From positions 1 through 52,197 of the forward strand of contig JAEUVM010000599.1 of assembly GCA_016787125.1 (NCBI GenBank): 52,197 nucleotides of DNA, read 5' to 3'. This DNA comes from Chitinophagaceae bacterium (GTDB lineage: Bacteria > Bacteroidota > Bacteroidia > Chitinophagales > Chitinophagaceae). Positions 26,864 through 34,760 of the stretch are shown here, one piece after another (positions within the stretch are counted from its first letter, which is position 1; the number at the start of each line of letters is the position of its first letter). The notes below the pieces were generated by a model. The model saw nothing but the letters and a program-made list of their open reading frames with translations, was not told where the DNA came from and did no database searches. The position numbers were made by a program, and so were the translations under genes.

Positions 26864-26890
26864 TTTAAGAAACCTAAAAACGACCTTTGT

Positions 26891-28108
26891 ATGGTGAGTA
26901 TTCCGAGTGTGGGTGTGGTGATGAACTGGAGAAATGAAAACAACAAATCGGGTCTGTACCCGGTTCATATCCGTATTAAACAAGGCAACTTTGCCCGGTA
27001 CTACAGAGTACCAACTCCCATTAAAATCCGCAAAGACCAATGGGCCGGAAAAGAAGGTGCCTGGATCAAACCCAGTCACCCCTTTGCCTTTGAGATCAAT
27101 AATAAGATTGTTGAGATCAAAGGTCTCATTAACGAGTACATCAAACGCACGGTCAACTTCAGCAAGCCGGTAACTGTGGGGGGCATCATTGCCAGCCTTA
27201 CCAACAAAGGCGACAATAAGAGTTTTCTGGATTTTATGCAACGCTATATCACCAGGCCACCGGAGAAACTGGAACCTAATACCATTAAAAAATACGCCAC
27301 TACCCTAACGCACTTAAAGAAGTTCAAAAAACAGATCTTCTTTGCCGAAATCGATAATACACTGCTTCGTGATTTTAGCCGTTTCATGCAATCGGAACTG
27401 GAACTGGGTGGTGCAGCCACCAAGAAATACCTGGAAGCATTTAAAAAAGTGATCCGTCACGCCAGACGTGAAAACTTTATATCACCACAGCAAATGGAAT
27501 TTCTATTCGATGGATTAAATGTCCGGGTACAAAAAGCAAAACGAACTTTTCTGGATTTACAGGAAGTCAAAAAATGGAAGGCCCTGACATTTACCGCAGA
27601 TCAGCAGCATCTTGAAAGGGATAGGGATTTATTCCTGTTCCAGATTTATACCGGGTATTACTTTAAAGACCTGCTGATATTTACCAAAGATCACCTGCAG
27701 ATGGACGAAGAGTATGGCCATGTGATCCTTGGTGCAAGAGATAAGAACGGCAATCAAACAATTATTCCATTGTTTAAGTTTCCGTATGCGCAAACCATCC
27801 TTGAAAGATACCGGTCCCGTTCAATGGATAAACTGGTTTTTGATAAACAGTTCCTGGTAGAGGAACCCGTCTATAACCGTAACTTGAAAGAGATCGCAAA
27901 GATGGCTGGTATTCATAAGAACATTACCAATAAGGTCGCCCGGCATACAAACGCTCAGCTATGGATCAGATATGGAGCAGAAGGTGCGGTCCTTTCTAAA
28001 ATGATGGGGCATACCAAACAGGAAACGACACGTAATTATTATGATGTAAATCTTCCGGAGATTGTCGAAGGAACAAAGAGGGTGGATTTTGGGGCGATGG
28101 GGATTTGA
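26891..28108 (+). CDS. int: Site-specific tyrosine recombinase (integrase) of the element
   Basis: 405 residues in three parts: an N-terminal arm-binding domain (residues 10-85, NENNKSGLYPVHIRIKQG), a core-binding SAM-like domain (about 110-210) and the catalytic domain. Catalytic residues seen are Lys 285 in ARDKNGN, Arg 351 in ARHTNA, His 374 in MMGHTKQET and the nucleophile Tyr 383 or 384 in NYYDV. The first Arg (usually TGLR) is replaced by Tyr 257 in TGYYFKDLL, and the His of HxxR by Lys 348. Loss of the first Arg is known from IntDOT-type recombinases of Bacteroidota. It lies 166 bp after tRNA-Arg, pointing away from it, and drives insertion and excision of the element. Confidence 0.92.
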   Translation: MVSIPSVGVVMNWRNENNKSGLYPVHIRIKQGNFARYYRVPTPIKIRKDQWAGKEGAWIKPSHPFAFEINNKIVEIKGLINEYIKRTVNFSKPVTVGGIIASLTNKGDNKSFLDFMQRYITRPPEKLEPNTIKKYATTLTHLKKFKKQIFFAEIDNTLLRDFSRFMQSELELGGAATKKYLEAFKKVIRHARRENFISPQQMEFLFDGLNVRVQKAKRTFLDLQEVKKWKALTFTADQQHLERDRDLFLFQIYTGYYFKDLLIFTKDHLQMDEEYGHVILGARDKNGNQTIIPLFKFPYAQTILERYRSRSMDKLVFDKQFLVEEPVYNRNLKEIAKMAGIHKNITNKVARHTNAQLWIRYGAEGAVLSKMMGHTKQETTRNYYDVNLPEIVEGTKRVDFGAMGI

Positions 28109-28134
28109 ACTCATCTTTATCTGGCGTATCTTTA
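28104..28134 (+). promoter_or_regulatory. Promoter for the 519-residue accessory gene
   Basis: TTTG (28104-28107, overlapping the integrase stop codon) is followed after exactly 19 bp by TATCTTTA (28127-28134), a seven-of-eight match to the Bacteroidota -7 box. The ATG at 28155 is 20 bp further on. The gene therefore appears to have its own transcript. Confidence 0.5.
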
Positions 28135-28154
28135 GATAAAATCATACCTGATTT

Positions 28155-29714
28155 ATGAGCGGCGAAAATGTGATAGATGAAGGAACCTTTTTTATCAAAG
28201 ATGTTAAGTCTATCGATCTTTGTGGGAGTACCATGTACCACTTAACAGGGTCAAATTACTCCAAACCCAAAGACTTCATACGCCTTTCCTACCCTGATCA
28301 TAATCTGGAAAATTGTCCAAATTGCAAAAAGCGGTACGAAAATGCAATTGAAGTGGCTTCCCAAAAATATAATGCATTTCCTGCCTGTTGTGCACCGCAT
28401 AGACGACTTTTCACTGCTCCGTGGTTTAACCGGGCGGACTTTGAAAACTTTCCGAAATTATATGCCGATAAATTACTTCATTCATGGCATCATATCCTTC
28501 ATCACATCAGCAAGGATGGCTGGAAAGACGAAATCTTTGATTTTTGCGAATATATTATCAAGTCCTTTGGAAGTTTTCCGGAAGGTTATGGCGAAGCACT
28601 TTGCATGGGTATGTTCATCCATGACCTGAAGGGGCTGGTGTCCACCCTGACAGAGCATCTTGATAGGAAAAAGGAAATTCTCAAATTCATTGATGATTGC
28701 TATGATCCCAAACCAAATAACAAAGCCGATCTGACCATCCTGGCTACAACTTATAATGAATGGTACAAAACCTTTCCATTTGAGCTAAGCTTTCTTTCTC
28801 ATCTGAAAATTCATTTTCAGAAAAATATTCCATTTCTGAAATCCATGCATACCAATAAGTACATGGGACTTACAAAAGGGACGATGAGAACGAACGAGAA
28901 CCTTGTTGCCCTATTGATAAAAGTCACCGAAAAGGTAATAACCCAGATCAATACGCTAAACCTGTTTGAAAGTGGAGAAATTTTCGATTTAGAAAAAGTG
29001 CAACTGGAATTGATTTTGCAGGAAAGGAAGCAAAAATTAAAAGAAGGTTACAACAATACCTCAAAAGATCCTTCTACTCGGTACCGGAGAATTCTGAAGG
29101 CATGGTTGAAAGACGAGATAGCCTTCATTAAGAAATTAAGGCCTATTGCCGAACAAATTTCAAAAAGAGTAGCGTTGCTTCATGATTCTTTATTACAGGC
29201 TTGCGGAAAAATGCAGGAAAACAAGGTGTTTTATGATGCTGATGAAAACACCCGTACAAAGCAAATATTAGATCTTTTACCAAAAGACTTTTTTACCAAA
29301 GATCAGTCTATGTATGGCTTATCAGAAACGGGGAAAAAACAAGGTAGTGTGGACGGAGTTATTACTGACAAAAACAACATCGAATATTTTCTGGAGGCTT
29401 TTAATCTTAGTAGCATTCAAAACGAAATCATTTCCCGTCACATTCAAAAACTTGAATCAAATTATGATTCGAAAGGGTTGCGTACAAAATACCTATTGGT
29501 ATATTGCAACATCAAAGATGGCACCTTCGAGACGTTTAGCAATGCATACCGCGAATTCCTTCAATCGAAGATGGTCTTTAAATTTTATTTGACTTCGCTT
29601 ACTGAGGAAGAAACAAAATTTACCAATATCCGCCTGCTTAAATCGATGCATATTAGAGAAGGAAAGCCAGTAATCCTTTACCACGTCTTGATCAAAATGC
29701 CTATAAAAGAATAA
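28155..29714 (+). CDS. Unrecognised 519-residue accessory protein with Cys/His cluster and nuclease-like motif
   Basis: I do not recognise a named family. The N-terminal part has a possible zinc site (C54 and C57 in ENCPNCKKRYEN; C78, C79 and H82 in ACCAPHRR). The middle (about 100-350) is mostly helical and charged. Near the C-terminus, KKQGSVDGVITD is followed by IEYFLEAFNLSS, with Asp 400 and Glu 414 spaced like the D...ExK core of PD-(D/E)xK nucleases, but with Phe where the Lys should be. A segment like HIQKLESNYDSKGLRTKYLL and then VYC follows, a pattern I associate with nuclease-like domains of unknown role in Bacteroidota. No signal peptide or membrane helix, so cytoplasmic. Placed beside the integrase with its own promoter and A+T-rich wording, it is probable cargo, perhaps anti-phage or element maintenance. 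Confidence 0.75.
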   Translation: MSGENVIDEGTFFIKDVKSIDLCGSTMYHLTGSNYSKPKDFIRLSYPDHNLENCPNCKKRYENAIEVASQKYNAFPACCAPHRRLFTAPWFNRADFENFPKLYADKLLHSWHHILHHISKDGWKDEIFDFCEYIIKSFGSFPEGYGEALCMGMFIHDLKGLVSTLTEHLDRKKEILKFIDDCYDPKPNNKADLTILATTYNEWYKTFPFELSFLSHLKIHFQKNIPFLKSMHTNKYMGLTKGTMRTNENLVALLIKVTEKVITQINTLNLFESGEIFDLEKVQLELILQERKQKLKEGYNNTSKDPSTRYRRILKAWLKDEIAFIKKLRPIAEQISKRVALLHDSLLQACGKMQENKVFYDADENTRTKQILDLLPKDFFTKDQSMYGLSETGKKQGSVDGVITDKNNIEYFLEAFNLSSIQNEIISRHIQKLESNYDSKGLRTKYLLVYCNIKDGTFETFSNAYREFLQSKMVFKFYLTSLTEEETKFTNIRLLKSMHIREGKPVILYHVLIKMPIKE

Positions 29715-29718
29715 CAAT

Positions 29719-30003
29719 CTAATTTGTCCCAAAATACCTCTCCACCTCTCCCACCGGCACATAGATCTTCCGGTCCTTCTTGATAGTCTTTACTTTATTA
29801 GCCGCCACCAACTGATCAAACTTTGTACGCCCGATCCGCACGGCCTGCATAAATTCCATCGCAGTAATATAGGGAACGACAGCGGCCGCAGCCGGTACCC
29901 TTCCCTTTAATTCATGAACCAACCGGAGCAGTTCCGCCTGTCCTTCAAGCATCTTCCGCCACTCGGCCTCCGGCACCACTACCACATGTACTACAGTTTC
30001 CAT
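29719..30003 (-). CDS. Helix-turn-helix/excisionase-like DNA-binding protein
   Basis: 94 residues. A short N-terminal coiled segment (EWRKMLEGQAELLRLVHELK) precedes a MerR/excisionase-type winged helix: YITAMEFMQAVRIGRTKFDQ, then LVAANKVKTIKKDRKIYVPV, with the terminal GEVERYF. Such proteins in conjugative elements act as excision factors or regulators. It converges on the 519-residue gene with 4 bp between the stops, and is 16 bp after the next gene upstream. Confidence 0.7.
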   Translation of the reverse strand: METVVHVVVVPEAEWRKMLEGQAELLRLVHELKGRVPAAAAVVPYITAMEFMQAVRIGRTKFDQLVAANKVKTIKKDRKIYVPVGEVERYFGTN

Positions 30004-30019
30004 CTCTCACTTTTTTCAT

Positions 30020-30319
30020 TCACACAATATCATCCCCCAATGCGATCAATCCCACCATACTCCTGCCTGGTGTGTAACTCGGCCGGTAATCGATATACCC
30101 GTATAGATGCAGTTCCTTTAAACACCGGTTGAGTGTTACCGGGGAATATATCTTGGCCTTTTGCATCAGGATTGACCGCCGCAGGTAGAAAGGTATAGCC
30201 AGTGTATGCCCGGCTTCATGCAGCAGGGCAAAGTACAGGCTGATATGGGTTGGGCTGATCCGGTTATCATCCCCGGCTTTTTGATAAAACAAAGTCTGCC
30301 ATTCAGCCCACCCCAGCAT
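30020..30319 (-). CDS. Small winged-helix-like protein of the element
   Basis: 99 residues. RISPTHISLYFALLHEAGHT, then a segment like MQKAKIYSPVTLNRCLKELH and LYGYIDYRPSYTPGRSMVGL, suggest a winged helix (helix, turn, recognition helix, then a beta wing). Its ATG follows directly on the TAA of the upstream gene with no gap, so the two are translationally coupled. Replication-initiator-type or regulator proteins of this size are common at this place in Bacteroidota elements. The function is inferred from fold only. Confidence 0.6.
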   Translation of the reverse strand: MLGWAEWQTLFYQKAGDDNRISPTHISLYFALLHEAGHTLAIPFYLRRSILMQKAKIYSPVTLNRCLKELHLYGYIDYRPSYTPGRSMVGLIALGDDIV

Positions 30320-31699
30320 TTATATACCCAGCCCTTTTTTGTTTGAACTGCGTTTCTTGGTCACCATGCCGTTTTCCTCTACGGCAGAACCACCGTTTAC
30401 TTTCCGGCCCTTACCCTGCTTTTTTTCGGACTGGTCCTCCTTTCCCAGTTCCTGACTTTTTTCCTTTCCCTTTGTTTGCTCTTTACCCTCCTTTAATTCA
30501 GGTTTGTTCATCAGCTCCTGCCGCTGTTCCTGGTCCAGGCGCTGAAATTTATTATTGTATAGGGTAACGGTTTTGTATTGCGGGTTAGCTTCAATAAAGA
30601 CCTTTTCATCCTTACCGGAAACCTGTATGGTCACCATCTGAATATTCCCTTTCTCCAGCGAGCGGATCAATTTATCCATATCTTCCTTATGCTGCATCTC
30701 CTTGATAGGATAATAACTCAACGCCTCTTTCAGATCATAACCATAATTCTGGTGGTACTGCTTTCTTTCAAAATTGCCATTCTTGTCTTTGGCAGAAAAA
30801 TCCAGCTGTATCCACGCCTGGTATTTTTCCTGGTCCTTGTTGGTAAGTTCTTTGTGCACCGCACGGCCATTAAGCAGGTTGTAAGCCTCTTTCAGTGTCA
30901 CGCCCCATCCGTTATTAATATAAAATGTTTGGGCAATGGTTTCATCCTTTTCATTCTTCAGACGGGTATCATACTTATTGAAAAAGTACAGATCGGATTC
31001 ATTAGATTTTTTGAAGTAAAGCGTTGCTTCCATTTCCCGCTTATTTACTTCTGTCTTAAACGCCAGGGTAAATTCAGTCTGCCCTGCTTTGAGAGCAGCT
31101 TCCAGTTCCGGCCCCAGCGTCTCGCCAAAGCCGTGATTCCTGATATTTGATTTCAGGTAATCGAAATTTCGTTCATTCATAAGGTCGTATTTAATTGTTA
31201 GAAAATCTTCTTTATAGGCTTCCATCGGGTGTCCTTCCCAATAGGTGGCAGCCAGTTGCAGGGCAGTTTCAGGGTCTCTGTTGTAAAGGCTCTCCCATTC
31301 AACAAGTAATGTTTCCATACGGCCCAAATCATCTTTCTCTTGTTCAGTAACGGCTTCTATAGTATCATGTAGCGGATCGTAGAACGCTACACTCCAGTCA
31401 AAAGATTGAAACAGGCTTTCCAGTTCCTTATGTGACAGGTTGAAATGAATATCCTCCCCGTATGGCAGCTGTCGCATAAGAGAGATAATGGAGGTTGCAT
31501 GTATGACAGCATAGGCATCTCTGTCACTGATATTGTCATTCGCAAATTCGACCGCTTCCTCTTTATCCCGGAAAAACCACATATCTGCATTGTCCAGGAA
31601 ATAGGTTTTGGTGTTATATGCGATCCAATTTCGGCCTACTGCAAATTCTGACTGGGCTTCATTAAAGAGGCTATCCGATATCACATGGTTTTTTTCCAT
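30320..31699 (-). CDS. DUF3945-like protein of conjugative elements
   Basis: 459 residues, no signal peptide. The middle holds the segments TFYINNGWGVTLKEAYNLLN, RAVHKELTNKDQEKYQAWIQ, LDFSAKDKNGNFERKQYHQN and YGYDLKEALSYYPIKEM. These recur in Bacteroidota transfer-region proteins that I associate with the DUF3945 group. The C-terminus (about 400-459) is a run of Lys, Glu and Gln and probably disordered. A role in DNA processing or transfer is assumed from context. It is 3 bp after the traN stop region and directly abuts the downstream winged-helix gene. Confidence 0.6.
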   Translation of the reverse strand: MEKNHVISDSLFNEAQSEFAVGRNWIAYNTKTYFLDNADMWFFRDKEEAVEFANDNISDRDAYAVIHATSIISLMRQLPYGEDIHFNLSHKELESLFQSFDWSVAFYDPLHDTIEAVTEQEKDDLGRMETLLVEWESLYNRDPETALQLAATYWEGHPMEAYKEDFLTIKYDLMNERNFDYLKSNIRNHGFGETLGPELEAALKAGQTEFTLAFKTEVNKREMEATLYFKKSNESDLYFFNKYDTRLKNEKDETIAQTFYINNGWGVTLKEAYNLLNGRAVHKELTNKDQEKYQAWIQLDFSAKDKNGNFERKQYHQNYGYDLKEALSYYPIKEMQHKEDMDKLIRSLEKGNIQMVTIQVSGKDEKVFIEANPQYKTVTLYNNKFQRLDQEQRQELMNKPELKEGKEQTKGKEKSQELGKEDQSEKKQGKGRKVNGGSAVEENGMVTKKRSSNKKGLGI

Positions 31700-31702
31700 A
31701 GA

Positions 31703-32455
31703 TCAATACAGTTCAGGCAATACTCTGGCTTTCAAAAGCTGCCCGTTATACACTTTCAGGTTAAAATGTCGTCCACCGTTCTTCTCCATCAGCCGGATCT
31801 CAAGAAATTTCGCATCGGGAATGGTAAACTTATCCAGCGCAACAACAATCACCGAGAAATTATACGCCTTCACTTTGGATTTATTACCGGCTATATACAG
31901 CGGCACCAGTTCATTTTCCTGTAGTGCTGTCCGCTTGCTTCTCTTTTTGTCAACAATATGGAATTGGAGAATATCTATATCAAAGTCCAGCGGACTGTGA
32001 TTATGAATCTCGAGTTGATAATAGATTACATCGTCCTTAATATAAATGCCTGTGAGTTTACTGATTACCCCGCCATGCTCCACTTTCACGATCCTTTTCG
32101 GCGGATTATTCAGGATGGCATGGGCATAAGATGAAATGGTGGCTTTCTTGTTAGGGGGCAGGTGCATCACAAGTACAGCAGGTTGTGCAGCATAGTTCAC
32201 GGTGAATTCATACACATTTCCGTCACCGGTAACTACACTTAAATTTGTCTCTGCAAACTGTTTGCTGGCAGCTTTCACCAAAAGTATCCGTTCATCTTCT
32301 TTTACCGATTGTACAATCACATCTTTGGTTCCCCTGTCCACATACTTTATCGGAAAGGGAAATATTAGTGAAGTGGTTTTGTCAGTAGTAACCGCTAAAT
32401 GTGTTTGGGCAAAGCATATATTGCCCAGTAATAACAGGATAATTAATTGTTTCAT
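31703..32455 (-). CDS. traN: Conjugative transposon protein TraN (DUF4138)
   Basis: 250 residues with a signal peptide (MKQLIILLLLGNICFAQTHL). The body is beta-rich: TTSLIFPFPIKYVDRGTKDV, VVTGDGNVYEFTVNYAAQP and KLTGIYIKDDVIYYQLEIHN, as in the TraN/DUF4138 family, a VirB9-like periplasmic part of the Bacteroidota mating channel. Its ATG overlaps the TGA of traM by 4 bp (ATGA). No TraO, TraP or TraQ genes follow; the DUF3945-like gene is next. Confidence 0.85.
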   Translation of the reverse strand: MKQLIILLLLGNICFAQTHLAVTTDKTTSLIFPFPIKYVDRGTKDVIVQSVKEDERILLVKAASKQFAETNLSVVTGDGNVYEFTVNYAAQPAVLVMHLPPNKKATISSYAHAILNNPPKRIVKVEHGGVISKLTGIYIKDDVIYYQLEIHNHSPLDFDIDILQFHIVDKKRSKRTALQENELVPLYIAGNKSKVKAYNFSVIVVALDKFTIPDAKFLEIRLMEKNGGRHFNLKVYNGQLLKARVLPELY

Positions 32456-33645
32456 GGGTTTTGATTTTTATTGTTGAGTAATACTTTATAACCGGCTTTG
32501 ACCTGCACCCTCACCAACTTTGCTTTTTTACTGACCAATGATTTGATAGTGCCGATACCGGTAGCGGTAGCCTGTGCTTTGAGTGAAGGATCAAGCGTGG
32601 TCATATCTGCCAGAGAAAGTGAATTGTTCAGCGATTCCTTGGCAACTTCCCGGTTAATAGTTCCGGGTATATAGATGCCGGGCAGGCCGTCCATATCATA
32701 GACCTCAAGTCTGACAGTATAAATGGATTTACCGGAGCGGATGGAATTGATCTCAACATTCAACCTTTCTCCGTCAAGCGTAGCAATACCTGCTACCAAA
32801 ACATCCCTGGGGACCAGTTTGCCATTGACATAAACATCATTCAGTAGTCTAAGTTTCACCACGGCTCCGTTGACAATCGTTTGATTCGCAGCAATAATAG
32901 CTTCAATAGCATTTTGATCGGCTCTCTCCAATTCCTTGTCATCACTGTAACTGTAGAATCCTTTTACAATCGTATCAGCACCTGAAAATTTGCGTACCAC
33001 ATAGGCCGCATCCTTGTTTTTTTGAGATCGTTCTTTTACCCGCTGCGGGTGCTGAATATCCAGTATCTTATCCAGTGTGTTTTCGAGCTGTTTCATTTCA
33101 GGGTCATCGCTACTTCCTGCTTTATTGACTTGCAGCAGTTGCTCCAGGCGGTCCACTTCTGATGAAAAATGATCAGTACCATTATTTCGTTTAACCGGAT
33201 CTTCATAGGTATTGATTGTCGTTTTATTCATTTCATTATCCAGCGTCTTTAACTTTTGCATGATCTGGTCTTCCGGATTGCCAACCTCCTTCTCAAATGG
33301 AGAGGTATTGAGTCGCTGATTATACTTACCTGCTGTTAACGTGGTGAGTTCTTCCAGTTCATTGGGGAATACAGGCACGGTATCTCTTTTGAAATAAGGA
33401 TCACTGCGCATCCATTCTTCTAACTTCATGGAGTCTTTATCTGCCCTCTCATAAAAGCTGAGTTTATCCATCAGTTTGTCTTCTTTCAGGTTGGCATTGG
33501 GTAAATCAAGATTCAATCCTTCAGTGGCAATTCCTTTTTCTTGTGTCCCCTTTCCGCCTCCAAGGGCCCAGAAGGCCATTGTCAGAAATGGTATTACCAA
33601 TAAGGGCAATACCAGCAGCATCTTTCTTCTCTTCACATTGTTCAT
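32452..33645 (-). CDS. traM: Conjugative transposon protein TraM (VirB10-like)
   Basis: 397 residues. One membrane helix near the N-terminus (MLLVLPLLVIPFLTMAFWAL) follows a basic MNNVKRRK start. A long charged and coiled region comes next, then a C-terminal beta domain (ATLDGERLNVEINSIRSGKS, DMDGLPGIYIPGTINREVAK). The layout matches TraM, the VirB10-like protein spanning the envelope in Bacteroidota type IV machines. It overlaps traN by 4 bp and lies 6 bp after the traL-like gene. Confidence 0.88.
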   Translation of the reverse strand: MNNVKRRKMLLVLPLLVIPFLTMAFWALGGGKGTQEKGIATEGLNLDLPNANLKEDKLMDKLSFYERADKDSMKLEEWMRSDPYFKRDTVPVFPNELEELTTLTAGKYNQRLNTSPFEKEVGNPEDQIMQKLKTLDNEMNKTTINTYEDPVKRNNGTDHFSSEVDRLEQLLQVNKAGSSDDPEMKQLENTLDKILDIQHPQRVKERSQKNKDAAYVVRKFSGADTIVKGFYSYSDDKELERADQNAIEAIIAANQTIVNGAVVKLRLLNDVYVNGKLVPRDVLVAGIATLDGERLNVEINSIRSGKSIYTVRLEVYDMDGLPGIYIPGTINREVAKESLNNSLSLADMTTLDPSLKAQATATGIGTIKSLVSKKAKLVRVQVKAGYKVLLNNKNQNP

Positions 33646-33651
33646 ACACTT

Positions 33652-34095
33652 CTATTTTTGTTGTTGTAAATAAATTTCCTCGAGAACCCTCATAGAGTCA
33701 GCAAGACCAGGCCGGATTGGCTCTCCGATACTATCCATATGTCTTTTATAGTCTTGTATCTGCTGATAAATATCATCAGGCAGGGTATTCTCCATGACCT
33801 CATCACCCGATTTGTCAAAATGCTGTGGTACCCTTACCTGGTCAATCCTGAATTTGGGTTTCGGTTTAGAGACAATGGCATCTGCAAAAAAATAAATACT
33901 CAGCCCCCCGCTGACTATACAGAATCCCAGCAGCCATAGTTTGATATGTTTTGTTTTCATAGTCCCGAAATATTTATTCATAAGATTTGCAAAACCGTCT
34001 TGTGTTTTAATAAACACGCTGGCAATCTTTCCGGCCACTTTATCCTGCAAAGGGTTTTCCTTTTTCTTCTTTTTCTTTCGCTTAAAAAACATCAC
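33652..34095 (-). CDS. Small single-pass transfer protein (TraL position)
   Basis: 147 residues. A very basic N-terminus (MMFFKRKKKKKKE) and amphipathic helix precede one membrane helix (IKLWLLGFCIVSGGLSIYFF), then a periplasmic tail rich in charged residues (GEPIRPGLADSMRVLEEIYL). Position between traK and traM, with a 4-bp overlap to traK, is that of traL. The sequence itself is not decisive, so I give no symbol. Confidence 0.65.
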   Translation of the reverse strand: MMFFKRKKKKKKENPLQDKVAGKIASVFIKTQDGFANLMNKYFGTMKTKHIKLWLLGFCIVSGGLSIYFFADAIVSKPKPKFRIDQVRVPQHFDKSGDEVMENTLPDDIYQQIQDYKRHMDSIGEPIRPGLADSMRVLEEIYLQQQK

Positions 34096-34715
34096 TGACG
34101 GTTTTCAATTTTTATGTCCGCATTTTCCAATGTCCTCCATCGCTCAATTAGAAAACCATGCGAATTATTATCCGACCTTGATACATTGCGCAGAAAGCCT
34201 TCAGTCACTAAACTGCGGGTAACGATGGTGCTTGGACGGATAATTTTCTGTACTCCCTTGTAGCGGAAATGAAACGGATAGTCGCTCGTATTGATGATGA
34301 TGCTGTCCGCTTGTATTTCCTGGCTGATATTGCCGGAAATCAAATTCGTGTAATACCCGTTTTCTTTCAGGTTATCATACTGTTGTTTTGCAGAGCCATC
34401 TGCCAGGTAGAGGGCCTTGGTTATATTGCTATTGATTACTTTATCGTCCGGATCAAGTGTGAAAAAGTAATGATGGAACATCTTGACATGATCTCTTGCT
34501 TCCACCGGTACATTATCTTTCCGGTCAGCAGCGTATGCTTCGAGGGCTTTACCGTTTGCCAGTATGAATATTCTTTGATGTGATTGTGTGGCTAACTGGT
34601 AGCTTTTATATGCCATGAATAAAGTCAGTATCAGGCAAAGGCCAATCACTGCCAGGGAAAATAAACGAACCTGCTTAAAGGCAATATCAATATTTTTCAT
34701 TTTGCGAAACATCAA
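34092..34715 (-). CDS. traK: Conjugative transposon protein TraK (VirB8-like)
   Basis: 207 residues. KNIDIAFKQVRLFSLAVIGL and the rest of the N-terminal helix anchor the protein. The periplasmic domain reads ARDHVKMFHHYFFTLDPDDK, then GYYTNLISGNISQEIQADSI and IVTRSLVTEGFLRNVSRSDN, ending in GFLIERWRTLENADI. These are TraK-family marks. TraK is the VirB8-like assembly factor of the mating channel. It overlaps the next gene by 4 bp and follows traJ by 45 bp; that gap holds a palindrome. Confidence 0.9.
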   Translation of the reverse strand: MMFRKMKNIDIAFKQVRLFSLAVIGLCLILTLFMAYKSYQLATQSHQRIFILANGKALEAYAADRKDNVPVEARDHVKMFHHYFFTLDPDDKVINSNITKALYLADGSAKQQYDNLKENGYYTNLISGNISQEIQADSIIINTSDYPFHFRYKGVQKIIRPSTIVTRSLVTEGFLRNVSRSDNNSHGFLIERWRTLENADIKIENRQ

Positions 34716-34741
34716 CTTTTCTAATCTTAATAGTTAAGTCA

Positions 34742-34756
34742 TTCTCCTTAGGAGAA
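34742..34756. repeat. Palindrome after traJ stop (family copy 1)
   Basis: TTCTCCTTAGGAGAA, a 7-bp-arm palindrome, followed on the plus strand by GGATTTAGGATGAGG. The traJ stop codon (34763-34761) lies inside this repeat unit. Same design and orientation as the copies at 36563, 42129 and 42486. Confidence 0.5.
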
Positions 34757-34760
34757 GGAT

